Of a DNA stretch of 64,000 nt, positions 1-8,576 are shown one piece after another. Position 1 is the first letter of the stretch. Each line of letters starts with the position of its first letter. The notes beneath the pieces were generated by a model. That model was not told the DNA's origin. It ran no database searches and was given only the letters and a program-made list of their open reading frames with translations. The stretch is from Flavobacterium piscis (GTDB lineage: Bacteria > Bacteroidota > Bacteroidia > Flavobacteriales > Flavobacteriaceae), in contig NZ_LVEN01000042.1 of assembly GCF_001686925.1 (NCBI RefSeq), positions 372,001-436,000 on the forward strand. The letters run 5' to 3'. Position numbers and translations under genes: made by a program.

Positions 1-42
1 AAAAATAGTAACCTTGCGTTATCTTTGGCTTATAAATTTTAA
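1..42 (+). CDS. C-terminal end of an outer-membrane beta-barrel protein (partial)
   Basis: The first 42 bases read in frame as 13 codons plus TAA, ending NLALSLAYKF. This closely matches the ends of the two complete porin-family genes just downstream (SFSAAYKF and SLSVGYKF). A terminal aromatic residue is the usual outer-membrane barrel signature. A hairpin terminator follows directly. I infer a third member of a tandem family whose main part lies outside the window. Confidence 0.7.
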   Translation, partial: KNSNLALSLAYKF

Positions 43-64
43 TATTCTAGAATTAAATAATAAC

Positions 65-97
65 AAAACCTTACTGGATATCAGGAAGGTTTTTTTT
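65..97 (+). terminator. Intrinsic terminator of the partial barrel gene
   Basis: The stem AAACCTT/AAGGTTT is extended inward by CTG/CAG and followed by eight T. It resembles the terminator after the second complete porin gene, consistent with duplication of gene plus terminator. Confidence 0.75.
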
Positions 98-219
98 ATG
101 CCTGAAGGTTTTAGAACAAGAAATTATTGTCTATTTCGTCGGAATTTAATCATATATCAATTTAGTTTATAATGAGGATATTTCTATATTTGGCGAAATT
201 AATCAACCAAAAAAATAAA

Positions 220-843
220 ATGAAAAAAGTAATTTTCTCTGCAATTGCAGTGATGGCATTTGGATTTGCAAATGCACAAGATGTTAAGTACGGTCTTAAA
301 GGAGCCTTAAACGTTTCAACTTTTACCGGAGATACAGATGGAGCTAACCTGAAATCACGAATAGGTTTTAATGTTGGAGGTTTTGTAGAAATAAAACTTT
401 CTGAGAAATTTGCTTTGCAGCCAGAGCTTCTGTATTCTGATCAAGGAACTAAATTTACAAATATTGGAGATTACTTAGATGGAGATTTTTACACTGGAGA
501 TATTAAATTTAATTTGGCTTATATAAATGTACCTGTAATGGCTAAATATTATGTAGCAGAAAAATTTAGTATTGAGGCTGGTCCGCAAATTGGGTTTTTA
601 GTTTCTGCAAAAACAAAAACAAAGTTGGATGGATTTAGTCAGACTGTTGAAAATGATATTAAAGATAGTTTCGAATCAATTGATCTTGGATTAAATTTTG
701 GAGCAGGATATGATTTTACAGAACATTTTGGGATAGGGGTAAGATATAATGTAGGATTAGCAAATATTGCAAAAACCGAAGCAGGTGATGATACTAAACT
801 TCATAATAGTGTTTTTTCGTTTTCTGCAGCTTATAAATTCTAG
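220..843 (+). CDS. Porin family outer-membrane beta-barrel protein (paralogue 1)
   Basis: Small outer-membrane beta-barrel protein of about 207 residues, of the outer_membrane_beta-barrel type (PF13568-like). I chose ATG 220, not the upstream in-frame ATG at 172, because it begins a clean signal peptide (MKKVIFSAIAVMAFGFANAQ) and because a TATATTTG promoter element lies between the two ATGs at 186-193. The protein has alternating hydrophobic strands, blocks such as INVPVMAKYYVAEKF and EAGPQIGFLVSAK shared with the next gene, and a C-terminal YKF. Substrate and function are unknown; such proteins are structural or narrow channels. It is one of at least three tandem paralogues, each with its own terminator. 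Confidence 0.85.
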   Translation: MKKVIFSAIAVMAFGFANAQDVKYGLKGALNVSTFTGDTDGANLKSRIGFNVGGFVEIKLSEKFALQPELLYSDQGTKFTNIGDYLDGDFYTGDIKFNLAYINVPVMAKYYVAEKFSIEAGPQIGFLVSAKTKTKLDGFSQTVENDIKDSFESIDLGLNFGAGYDFTEHFGIGVRYNVGLANIAKTEAGDDTKLHNSVFSFSAAYKF

Positions 844-858
844 TACTATAAAAAATTG

Positions 859-889
859 AAAGCCTTTCTAATTTGAAAGGCTTTTTTTG
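859..889 (+). terminator. Intrinsic terminator of porin paralogue 1
   Basis: Perfect 10-bp stem AAAGCCTTTC/GAAAGGCTTT with a six-base loop, followed by a T run. Confidence 0.9.
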
Positions 890-976
890 TAAGAAGAATT
901 TGTTTTTAATAAGATTTTGCGCCTAGTTACTACAAAAAATGTTAAAATACAAATAATTTTTTGGTAAGTATATTTC

Positions 977-984
977 TATATTTG
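977..984 (+). promoter_or_regulatory. Bacteroidota -7 element (TATATTTG) of porin paralogue 2
   Basis: TATATTTG fits the TAnnTTTG consensus 33 bases before the ATG. No TTG sits at the usual 17-23 base spacing (the nearest, 961-963, is only 13 bases away), so only the -7 element is called. Confidence 0.55.
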
Positions 985-1016
985 CCCTCGAATTAATTTA
1001 ACCAAAACAATTAAAA

Positions 1017-1625
1017 ATGAAAAAAGTTCTTTTATCTGCAGTTGCAGTTATGGCATTTATGAGTGTAAGCGCTCAAGAAACAAGATTTGGAGTTAAAGCT
1101 GGTGCAAACTTAGCTACATTTACAGGAGATGTTGAAGATGCAAAATCTTTAGTTGGTTTTCAAGTAGGTGGTTTCGCTGAAATTAAATTGACTGATAAAT
1201 TCGCTATTCAACCTGAGATCTTATTCTCAACTCAAGGAGCAAAAGAAGAAGGAAGCGATATTTTTAGTTCATATGAAAATAAAGTAAATTTAAGCTATTT
1301 AAATGTTCCTGTAATGTTTAAATATTATGTTGCAGAAAAATTTAGTCTTGAAGCTGGACCACAAATTGGATTTTTACTTAGTGCTAAGTCAAAGTATAAG
1401 GAAACTGTTGATGGTGAGACATATTCAGATGATGTAGATGTAAAAGATGCTTTTAAATCAATTGATTTTGGAGTAAACTTTGGTGCTGGATATGATTTTA
1501 CTGAAAATCTTTCTGTAGGATTGCGTTATAACCTTGGCTTGTCAAATATTGCTGAAACAGAAGAAGGTAGTGATGCAAAAGTTAAAAACAGCGTTTTCTC
1601 TTTATCTGTAGGATACAAATTCTAA
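1017..1625 (+). CDS. Porin family outer-membrane beta-barrel protein (paralogue 2)
   Basis: A 202-residue paralogue of the preceding gene. It has the signal peptide MKKVLLSAVAVMAFMSVSAQ, then a mature barrel of about 180 residues. Blocks LNVPVMFKYYVAEKFSLEAG and NFGAGYDFTENLSVGLRYN are nearly the same as in paralogue 1; divergence is concentrated in predicted loops such as residues 75-90 and 125-140. It ends in YKF. The exact ligand is unknown. It has its own promoter element and terminator, so it is probably monocistronic. Confidence 0.87.
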   Translation: MKKVLLSAVAVMAFMSVSAQETRFGVKAGANLATFTGDVEDAKSLVGFQVGGFAEIKLTDKFAIQPEILFSTQGAKEEGSDIFSSYENKVNLSYLNVPVMFKYYVAEKFSLEAGPQIGFLLSAKSKYKETVDGETYSDDVDVKDAFKSIDFGVNFGAGYDFTENLSVGLRYNLGLSNIAETEEGSDAKVKNSVFSLSVGYKF

Positions 1626-1650
1626 TCTAATTAGATATTTCATACTAAGA

Positions 1651-1678
1651 AACCTTCCTGATTCAGGAAGGTTTTTTT
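1651..1678 (+). terminator. Intrinsic terminator of porin paralogue 2
   Basis: An 11-bp stem AACCTTCCTGA/TCAGGAAGGTT with a one-base centre, followed by seven T. It is very close to the start of xerD. Confidence 0.88.
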
Positions 1679-1706
1679 ATGTCCAAAAATGTTTTACTTT
1701 GTAAGT

Positions 1707-2603
1707 ATGAATTGGAATAGGTATATCAAAGATTATCAGTCGTATTTAAGGATCGAAAGAGGGTTGTCTAAAAACACCATCGAAAACTATGGTTTTGATA
1801 TCGAGCGATTGTGTCTTTTTTTAGAAACAAATCAAATTGAAGTTTCTCCTTTAAAAATAAATGAAGAAACAATACAGCAATTTATATACGCGGTTGCAAA
1901 AGAGGTGAATCCTCGTTCGCAGGCGAGAATTATTTCGGGATTAAAAAGTTTTTTTAATTATTTGGTTTTTGAAGATTATAGAAATGATAATCCGCTTGAA
2001 TTAATCGAAACGCCCAAAACAGGCCGAAAATTACCGGATACTTTGTCTGTACAAGAAATTGATGCGCTTATTGCTGCCATTGATTTAAGTTCGAACGAAG
2101 GCGAGCGAAATCGCGCCATGCTGGAAACCTTATACGGTTGCGGACTTCGGGTTTCTGAACTCGTTTCGCTTAAAATTTCTGATTTGTTTTTTGATGAAGG
2201 CTTTATAAAAATTACCGGAAAAGGAAACAAAGAACGTTTTGTTCCCATAGGAAAACTGACGCAAAAATACATACAGATTTATCAAAAGGAAGTTCGTGTA
2301 AATCTAACGATCAAAAAAGGTCACGAAGATACCTTATTCCTGAACCGAAGAGGGAATCAGCTTACACGAGCCATGATATTTACGATTATCAAAGATTTGG
2401 CTGTAAAAATCAATTTGCATAAAAGCATTAGTCCTCATACTTTGCGCCATTCATTTGCTACTCACTTACTTGAAAACGGAGCCGATTTAAGATCGATTCA
2501 ATTAATGTTAGGGCATGAGTCGATCACAACTACTGAAATTTATGTGCATTTGGATCGAAGTTTTCTAAAAGAAGTGATGCATTCCTATCATCCTCGAAAA
2601 TAA
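1707..2603 (+). CDS. xerD: Tyrosine recombinase XerD
   Basis: Site-specific tyrosine recombinase that resolves chromosome dimers at dif with a XerC partner and FtsK. I start at ATG 1707, giving 298 residues, the normal XerD length; the in-frame ATG at 1689 adds six residues and lies just after a terminator T run. Residues 1-90 form the SAM-like core-binding domain. The catalytic domain carries R148 (GLRVSEL), K172 (GKGNKERF), H244 and R247 (HTLRHSF), H270 (GHES) and the nucleophile Y279 (EIYVH). All six catalytic residues are present. XerC and XerD are hard to tell apart by eye, so the paralogue assignment is less certain than the family. Confidence 0.9.
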   Translation: MNWNRYIKDYQSYLRIERGLSKNTIENYGFDIERLCLFLETNQIEVSPLKINEETIQQFIYAVAKEVNPRSQARIISGLKSFFNYLVFEDYRNDNPLELIETPKTGRKLPDTLSVQEIDALIAAIDLSSNEGERNRAMLETLYGCGLRVSELVSLKISDLFFDEGFIKITGKGNKERFVPIGKLTQKYIQIYQKEVRVNLTIKKGHEDTLFLNRRGNQLTRAMIFTIIKDLAVKINLHKSISPHTLRHSFATHLLENGADLRSIQLMLGHESITTTEIYVHLDRSFLKEVMHSYHPRK

Positions 2604-2748
2604 TTTTTTTGCTCTGACAAGTCATTTTAAGTGAAAATTTAATATATTGTGATGTATTTTCTACTAAAAGCAGATAAGATCGACAAACAGCACTTTTATT
2701 GTTTTAAATGTTATTTTGATCACTAAATTTAAGTAAAATAAGTAGCAT

Positions 2749-4269
2749 ATGGTTTTTGATTTATATGGAAGTGAAGATTGCTTAGAGGTAAATAATTTTT
2801 ACAAGAAGTTATTTGCAGAAATGCCCGATTTAGTTTTTCAGTTTATTATTGATTGTGATAACAATTATACTTTCCCCCTTGTCAGTAAATCTGCTGATGA
2901 AATTTTAGAACTTAATACAGAAATGTTTTTAAGTAATCCGGAACTTATTATTTACAATAGAATTTTTCCTCAGGATCAGGATATTTTTTTTCAGTCTTTA
3001 GTCAAAGCAAGAAAAGAAATCAAACCCTGGAATATTGAGTTTAGGGCTGTTTTGCCAAAAAAAGGATTGCGTTGGTTTAAAATTTCTTCTAAAACAGAAT
3101 TGTCTTCAAATGGCTGCGTGAGTTTTTACGGACATGTTTCGGATATTACAGTATTAAAAGATAAGGAAGAAAAGCTCCGTTTATCCGAGGAGCGTTTTCA
3201 GTTTGCTTTAGAAGCTTCAACAGCCGGAATTTGGGATTGGGATATGGTAACCAATAATGTTTTCTATTCTTCTTTATCGCTTAAAATTTTAGAATTAGAT
3301 TCTTCGGATATTTTTGATGACCCGGAACGCTGGGATAAAATTGTGCATCCCGATGATCTGCCAAAATACTATTCGGATATTCAGGAACACTTTGATAATA
3401 AAATTCCGTATTATGAAAATTATCATCGTGTAATGACTTCCAGTGGTAACTATAAATGGATTCTGGATCGCGGAAAAGTGATTAAACGGGATGAAAATGG
3501 AAAGCCGTTACGCGTTATTGGTACACATACTGATGTTTCTTTACAAAAGGAAAAAGAGTTAGAGCTTTTAAAAACCATGAAATTATATAGTGATCAAAAC
3601 AGCCGACTGGTGAATTTTTCGCATATCGTTTCGCATAATTTAAATACACAGGCAGGAAATATAAAATCGATTTTGGACTTTATTGATGCCGATATAGAAC
3701 GACAAACCGTTAATGAAATGCTAGAGCATTTAAGAACCGTTTCTAACGATTTGAATGATACTATAGCCAATCTGACTCAGATTGTAAAGACACAAAGCAA
3801 TATAAATATTGCTGTTGTGCCAGTAAAACTTTGTGAATATATCGACAAAACGATTTCGACTATCAAAGGATTTGATAAACAAAAGAATGTTACGATAATA
3901 AATAATGTTCCTAAATATTTGACAATTAATTTTAATCCGGCTTATATGGAAAGTGTTTTGTTGAATTTTGCAACAAATGCCATAAAGTATGCGCATCCTG
4001 AGCGGGATCCTGTTATTGTGTTCGATTTTTCGATTGAACCCGAAGGGCATAAATCATTAAAAATTACAGATAACGGATTAGGTATCGATTTGAATGTATA
4101 CGGTGATTTATTATTTGGGATGTATAAAACTTTTCATAAACATCAGGAAGCCCGAGGAATTGGTTTGTATATAACCAGAAATCAAATTGAGGCTATGAAA
4201 GGAACTATTTCTGTAGAAAGTGAAGTTGGAGTAGGGACTAGTTTTAAAATCATCTTTAATGATATTTAA
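2749..4269 (+). CDS. PAS-domain sensor histidine kinase (orphan)
   Basis: A 506-residue kinase without transmembrane segments, so probably cytoplasmic. Residues about 20-135 and 147-265 are PAS/PAC units; the second has the PAS_3-like YHRVMTSSGNYKWI core. The dimerisation helix contains FSHIVSHNLNTQ with probable phospho-acceptor H296, an SHNL variant rather than the classical SHELRTPL. The ATPase domain shows an N box (NFATNAIKYAHP), G1 (DNGLGID) and G2 (GIGLYITRNQIEAMKG). No response regulator is adjacent. The ligand sensed by the PAS domains cannot be told from sequence. Confidence 0.87.
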   Translation: MVFDLYGSEDCLEVNNFYKKLFAEMPDLVFQFIIDCDNNYTFPLVSKSADEILELNTEMFLSNPELIIYNRIFPQDQDIFFQSLVKARKEIKPWNIEFRAVLPKKGLRWFKISSKTELSSNGCVSFYGHVSDITVLKDKEEKLRLSEERFQFALEASTAGIWDWDMVTNNVFYSSLSLKILELDSSDIFDDPERWDKIVHPDDLPKYYSDIQEHFDNKIPYYENYHRVMTSSGNYKWILDRGKVIKRDENGKPLRVIGTHTDVSLQKEKELELLKTMKLYSDQNSRLVNFSHIVSHNLNTQAGNIKSILDFIDADIERQTVNEMLEHLRTVSNDLNDTIANLTQIVKTQSNINIAVVPVKLCEYIDKTISTIKGFDKQKNVTIINNVPKYLTINFNPAYMESVLLNFATNAIKYAHPERDPVIVFDFSIEPEGHKSLKITDNGLGIDLNVYGDLLFGMYKTFHKHQEARGIGLYITRNQIEAMKGTISVESEVGVGTSFKIIFNDI

Positions 4270-4289
4270 AATCCTAAATTGATATAAAT

Positions 4290-4324
4290 AATAAAGGCTA
4301 TCTGTAGAAGATAGCCTTTATTAT
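4290..4324. terminator. Bidirectional terminator between the histidine kinase and rny
   Basis: Perfect 14-bp stem AATAAAGGCTATCT/AGATAGCCTTTATT between convergent genes; it could serve either strand. Confidence 0.85.
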
Positions 4325-4341
4325 TTTATAGAATGTTGAGA

Positions 4342-5904
4342 TTATTTAGCGATATTAACTGCTCTTGTTTCTCTAATTACTGTAACTTTTACCTGACCTG
4401 GATAAGTCATTTCGGTTTGAATTTTTTGTGAAATTTCGAAAGATAAGTTGGCTGCATTGTCATCAGAAACTTTTTCGCTTTCTACAATTACACGCAGCTC
4501 TCTACCGGCTTGAATTGCGTATGCATTTTTTACACCGCTAAAACCGTAAGCTACTTCTTCAAGATCTTTCAAACGTTGAATGTATGAATCTAAAACCTGA
4601 CGTCTTGCTCCTGGTCTTGCACCTGAAATAGCATCACAAACCTGAACGATAGGAGAAAGTAATGATTTCATTTCGATCTCGTCGTGGTGAGCTCCAATGG
4701 CGTTGCAAACTTCTTCTTTTTCACCATATTTCTCCGCCCATTGCATACCTAACAATGCGTGAGGTAAATCACTTTCAGTATCCGGAACTTTACCAATATC
4801 ATGTAGTAAACCTGCTCTTTTAGCCAGTTTTACATTCAGGCCTAATTCGGCTGCCATGATACCACAAAGTTTAGAAACTTCTCTTGAGTGTTGTAATAAG
4901 TTTTGTCCGTAAGATGAACGGTATTTCATTCTACCAACTACTTTTATCAATTCCGGGTGTAAACCGTGAATTCCTAAATCGATAACCGTACGTTTACCAA
5001 CTTCGATAATTTCGTCATCGATTTGTTTGGCTGTTTTAGCTACAACTTCTTCAATTCTTGCTGGGTGAATACGTCCGTCAGTTACCAATTTGTGCAATGA
5101 CAAACGTGCAATTTCTCTACGAACCGGATCAAAACAAGAAAGTATAATAGCTTCCGGCGTATCATCAACAATGATTTCTACTCCCGTTGCAGCTTCAAGA
5201 GCTCTAATGTTACGTCCTTCACGACCAATAATTCTACCTTTTACATCATCAGATTCAATGTTAAATACAGAAACGCAATTCTCAACCGCTTCTTCTGTAC
5301 CCACTCTCTGAATAGTGTTGATGATGATTTTCTTCGCTTCTTGCTGAGCTGTAAGTTTTGCCTCTTCAATAGTATCCTGAATATGAGACATGGCTTTACT
5401 TTTGGCTTCAGCTTTTAAACCTTCAACCAATTGTTCTTTTGCTTCTTCTGCAGAAAGCCCTGAAATAACTTCAAGTTGCTGCAATTGACTTTTGTGTAAT
5501 TTGTCAACTTCAGCTTGTTTTTTATCTAAAACTTCAATTTTGTTATTGTACTCGTTTGTTTTAGCTTCAAAATCGTCGTTTACTTTTTTGGCTTTAGAAA
5601 GTTCGTTAGAAATTTGAGATTCTTTATCGCGAACTCTTTTTTCTACTTCGGCTACTTTTTTGTCTCTGGCTAAAATAACTTGCTCGTGCTCAGATTTTAA
5701 TTCAATGAATTTTTCTTTTGCCTGAAGAATTTTATCTTTTTTAATGTTTTCGGCTTCTAAATTAGCATCTTTTAAAATTGAAGAAGCCTCTTTTTTTGCG
5801 TTCTTGATTAGATTAGAAATATTGCTTTTTTCGATAATTTTAGCTATTGCAAAACCTGCCGCAATCCCTATAATACCTGAAATAATGATCGTTATTATGT
5901 CCAT
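4342..5904 (-). CDS. rny: Ribonuclease Y
   Basis: Membrane-anchored endoribonuclease that starts decay of many mRNAs. All expected parts are visible in 520 residues, the usual family length: an N-terminal membrane helix (about 3-24), a long charged coiled coil (about 30-200), a KH RNA-binding domain with GRIIGREGRNIR at 223-234, and an HD phosphodiesterase domain with LLHDIGK (metal-binding H368 and D369). It lies downstream of a structured RNA, zapA and a coiled-coil gene on the same strand, and may be transcribed with them or from its own start near the RNA. Confidence 0.95.
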   Translation of the reverse strand: MDIITIIISGIIGIAAGFAIAKIIEKSNISNLIKNAKKEASSILKDANLEAENIKKDKILQAKEKFIELKSEHEQVILARDKKVAEVEKRVRDKESQISNELSKAKKVNDDFEAKTNEYNNKIEVLDKKQAEVDKLHKSQLQQLEVISGLSAEEAKEQLVEGLKAEAKSKAMSHIQDTIEEAKLTAQQEAKKIIINTIQRVGTEEAVENCVSVFNIESDDVKGRIIGREGRNIRALEAATGVEIIVDDTPEAIILSCFDPVRREIARLSLHKLVTDGRIHPARIEEVVAKTAKQIDDEIIEVGKRTVIDLGIHGLHPELIKVVGRMKYRSSYGQNLLQHSREVSKLCGIMAAELGLNVKLAKRAGLLHDIGKVPDTESDLPHALLGMQWAEKYGEKEEVCNAIGAHHDEIEMKSLLSPIVQVCDAISGARPGARRQVLDSYIQRLKDLEEVAYGFSGVKNAYAIQAGRELRVIVESEKVSDDNAANLSFEISQKIQTEMTYPGQVKVTVIRETRAVNIAK

Positions 5905-5924
5905 GTTTGTTAAAATTTATATAT

Positions 5925-6090
5925 AAAAAAAGCCTACATTAATTGCTTGAATAAACTCGTAAAGACAAGTTTTGAGCTAACTCACTGTTCAAGTTTCCTT
6001 GCCGAAGCAGGGCATACTATAGTAGCGAAGATTCACTCACTTTAATTTGTTAGTGTTGAGTTTACCAATTGTGAACTAATGTAGGCAGTA
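5925..6090 (-). ncRNA. ssrS: Probable 6S RNA (6S-Flavo type)
   Basis: The gap between zapA and rny holds about 155 bases closed by a perfect ten-base terminal stem: GCCTACATTA at 5932-5941 pairs with TAATGTAGGC at 6077-6086. On the minus strand the 3' arm runs straight into TTTTTTT, a terminator-like end. An internal TGCC/GGCA hairpin and a long interrupted rod are also visible. 6S RNA mimics an open promoter and binds the housekeeping RNA polymerase. In E. coli the gene also follows zapA, and a flavobacterial 6S family (6S-Flavo) is described. The identification rests on structure, size and context, not on a covariance search. Confidence 0.72.
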
Positions 6091-6112
6091 TCTTAGTTTC
6101 TGTAAAGAACGT

Positions 6113-6406
6113 TTAATTTTCGAGATATTGATCTAATAGCGAATTTAATCTTTTAATTCTTTCGATGGTTTCTTCTCCATCGATTGCGTTATCAATTTGT
6201 TTTTGTTCTACTTGTGATGCAAATTGTAAAGCACACATAGCCAGAACATCTTGTTTGTCACGAACCGCGTAACTTTCTTCGAATTGCTTGATCATAGCAT
6301 CAATTTTTTTTGAAGCACTTCTAAGTCCTTCTTCCTGAGTAGGTTCTACCGTTAGCGGATATACCCTGTCTGCAATTGATATTTTAATTCTTAGCTTTCC
6401 GTCCAT
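6113..6406 (-). CDS. zapA: Cell division protein ZapA
   Basis: A 97-residue FtsZ-associated protein that bundles protofilaments at the division ring. The N-terminal globular part has the typical LRIKISIADRVYPLTVEP start, and the C-terminal half is a helix for coiled-coil dimerisation. Length fits the family. It lies six bases after the 96-residue coiled-coil gene, so the two are almost certainly co-transcribed, and it precedes the probable 6S RNA. Confidence 0.88.
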   Translation of the reverse strand: MDGKLRIKISIADRVYPLTVEPTQEEGLRSASKKIDAMIKQFEESYAVRDKQDVLAMCALQFASQVEQKQIDNAIDGEETIERIKRLNSLLDQYLEN

Positions 6407-6412
6407 GTCTTT

Positions 6413-6703
6413 CTAGTCTGATAGTTGTGCTATACAGTAATCAATTTCGCGAATTAATGAATTTATTTTAAGCTTTGTCTCTCTCTTGTTATTGTCGCTG
6501 CCGAGCAACGAATTGGCTATTTTAAGTGTATCATATTGCTTCTTCAAAGCCTCCATTTCTTCAGATTGTTTCTGGATAATTTGCGCAGCTTTGGCTAGTT
6601 CTAATCGTAATACCTGATTATTTTTTTCTAGAGCTTTTGACTTCTCAAAAAGCTTTTCGACTTTATATTCAAGAGTATCAATTATTTCTGCAATTACACT
6701 CAT
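6413..6703 (-). CDS. Small coiled-coil protein upstream of zapA (ZapB-like in character)
   Basis: A 96-residue protein that is nearly all heptad-repeat helix (KVEKLFEKSKALEKNNQVL, then QKQSEEMEALKKQYDTLK), with no signal peptide or membrane segment. It is the first gene of the zapA operon. Position and architecture recall ZapB, the coiled-coil partner of ZapA, but coiled coils are easily similar by chance. I infer a division-related partner, not a proven homologue. Confidence 0.7.
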   Translation of the reverse strand: MSVIAEIIDTLEYKVEKLFEKSKALEKNNQVLRLELAKAAQIIQKQSEEMEALKKQYDTLKIANSLLGSDNNKRETKLKINSLIREIDYCIAQLSD

Positions 6704-6731
6704 TGTAAATCCTATTCATTACTTAATCATA

Positions 6732-6761
6732 CAAAGTTAGTATTCCTTTTTATTAATGCAA
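6732..6761 (-). promoter_or_regulatory. Promoter of the coiled coil-zapA-6S-rny operon
   Basis: Read on the minus strand: TTG (6759-6761), a 19-base spacer, then TAACTTTG (6732-6739). This matches the Bacteroidota -33/-7 consensus about 29 bases before the first gene of the operon. Confidence 0.75.
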
Positions 6762-6882
6762 TTTTTTATCGATTTTTTTACATTAAAAATAACCAATTAA
6801 ATGAAATTCAATCAATTGTATTTTTGTAGCTTTTTACTCGGTTTTGGCTTCTTATTTTTTTATCTTAGCAAAAATGTTGCTT

Positions 6883-8565
6883 ATGAAATTCTCACTACTC
6901 ACCTTATTTTTTTGCCCTTTTATTTTTGCTCAGACGCAATATCCAAAGAATGATTTTCGTGCTCCGCTTGATATTCCGATGCAGCTTTCCGGTAATTTCG
7001 GGGAGTTAAGGCCCAATCATTTTCATGCGGGATTCGATTTAAAAACCAATCAAAGAGAAGGTTTAAGTGTACATGCAATTGCTGATGGTTATGTTTCAAG
7101 AATAAAAATCTCAACTTTTGGCAACGGAAAATGTATCTATATTACGCACCCGAACGGATATACCTCAGTTTACGGACATTTACAAACTACTGTGGATGAA
7201 ATTCAGGAGTATGTAAAAAAAACACATTATAAAGAAAAAGCATACGAAATCGAAATGTTTCTGAAACCAAACGAATTGCCTGTTACAAAAGGACAGATAA
7301 TTGCGCTTTCCGGAAATACAGGTTCTTCTGAAGGGCCGCACTTGCATTTTGAAATTCGGGATAGTAAAACAGAATTTGTAATCAATCCACTGTTTTTTGG
7401 ATTCGATAAAAATATTAAGGATACCCAAAAACCCACGCTTACGAGTTTATATGTTTATCCTTTAGATAATGCAACGGTCAATCAGTCGAAACAGCCTTTG
7501 CTGGTAAATATGACACTTCAAAAAGACGGAACTTATTTGGCAGGAAAAGTAAAAACAAACGGAAAAATTGGTTTTGGAATTAATGCAGTTGATAACGATG
7601 ATGTTTCTCATAATAAAAATGGGGTCTTTAATGTATCCGGTTTTTTAAACGGAAATCAAAATTATAATTATCAGTTTAATACCTATTCGTTTGACGAAAT
7701 GCGTTATATCAATGCTTTTATTGATTATTCGAGATATAAAAAGACAAGTCAGCGTATTCAAAAGCTTTTCATGAAAACGCCTTTTGCATTAAGTATTGTT
7801 AAAACAGATTCAGAACGCGGTATAATTTCGGCTCAACCCAATCTGGCTTCGACGTATAGAATTGAAGTTTCTGATTATTTTGGGAATCAAAATTCAATTA
7901 CAGTTCCAATTGAATACGATACTGCAACACCGCTTGTACAGGCGGAACCTGTTATGTCGAAATATTTTATTAAATATAATAAGGACTCCAATTTCGAGAA
8001 AGATAATATGTCGGTTTTCTTTCCCGCAGGAACTTTCTATGAAGATTTTAATATGAATTTTGATGTAAGGAACAATAAAATCTATATTCATGATGATACG
8101 GTTCCGGTACATTCGAACTTTACCATTACTATTAGAGATACTGTTTATCCTGAATCTTTGCGTGATAAATTGTATATCGGGAAAGGTACCAGTTATAACG
8201 GAACCATTAGAAAAGGAGATGTTTTTACTGCAAAAGCTAAAATACTGGGGCAATACGGTTTGGTTCTCGATACAATTGCTCCGGTCATTAGGATTGCAAA
8301 ACCTGTTGAAGGAAAATGGATAAGTGACCAGAAAAAAATCGATTTTACGATTAGCGATGCTGCATCCGGTATAAAATCATACAATGGATATTTAAACGGA
8401 AACTGGGTTTTATTTGAATATGAAAATAAAGCAAGAAGAATTACGCACACTTTTGATAATGAATTGTTGCTGGATGGAGAAAATGTTTTAAAAATAGAAG
8501 TGATTGATAATGTGGGTAATTCTGCTATCTTTGAAACTCGTTTTTTTAGAAGTCAACAAAAATAA
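6883..8565 (+). CDS. M23 family metallopeptidase (LytM-like), secreted
   Basis: Zinc endopeptidase of the lysostaphin/LytM family, acting on peptidoglycan peptides or serving as a regulator. ATG 6883 starts a clear signal peptide (MKFSLLTLFFCPFIFAQ); the frame is open upstream only to a TTG. The M23 domain occupies about residues 25-185, with zinc-ligand motifs NHFHAGFD and GPHLHFEIR and the YGHL motif between them. The remaining 380 residues are beta-rich, probably Ig-like, ending near FDNELLLDGENVLKIEVIDN. Both HxH and H...D motifs are intact, so activity is likely. The gene is followed after 11 bases by a TonB-dependent receptor. Confidence 0.88.
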   Translation: MKFSLLTLFFCPFIFAQTQYPKNDFRAPLDIPMQLSGNFGELRPNHFHAGFDLKTNQREGLSVHAIADGYVSRIKISTFGNGKCIYITHPNGYTSVYGHLQTTVDEIQEYVKKTHYKEKAYEIEMFLKPNELPVTKGQIIALSGNTGSSEGPHLHFEIRDSKTEFVINPLFFGFDKNIKDTQKPTLTSLYVYPLDNATVNQSKQPLLVNMTLQKDGTYLAGKVKTNGKIGFGINAVDNDDVSHNKNGVFNVSGFLNGNQNYNYQFNTYSFDEMRYINAFIDYSRYKKTSQRIQKLFMKTPFALSIVKTDSERGIISAQPNLASTYRIEVSDYFGNQNSITVPIEYDTATPLVQAEPVMSKYFIKYNKDSNFEKDNMSVFFPAGTFYEDFNMNFDVRNNKIYIHDDTVPVHSNFTITIRDTVYPESLRDKLYIGKGTSYNGTIRKGDVFTAKAKILGQYGLVLDTIAPVIRIAKPVEGKWISDQKKIDFTISDAASGIKSYNGYLNGNWVLFEYENKARRITHTFDNELLLDGENVLKIEVIDNVGNSAIFETRFFRSQQK

Positions 8566-8576
8566 AACCAAAGCGA

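Noticed and set aside
172..219. Upstream start for porin paralogue 1
   Set aside because: It would add 16 residues before an excellent signal peptide and overlaps a TATATTTG promoter element.
3730..4050. Minus-strand ORF of 106 codons inside the histidine kinase gene
   Set aside because: It lies wholly within a well-supported kinase ORF, has biased low-complexity composition and no recognisable domain; it is a shadow frame.
7894..8253. Minus-strand ORF of 119 codons inside the M23 peptidase gene
   Set aside because: Shadow of a longer gene with signal peptide and intact catalytic motifs; no start context or motif supports it.
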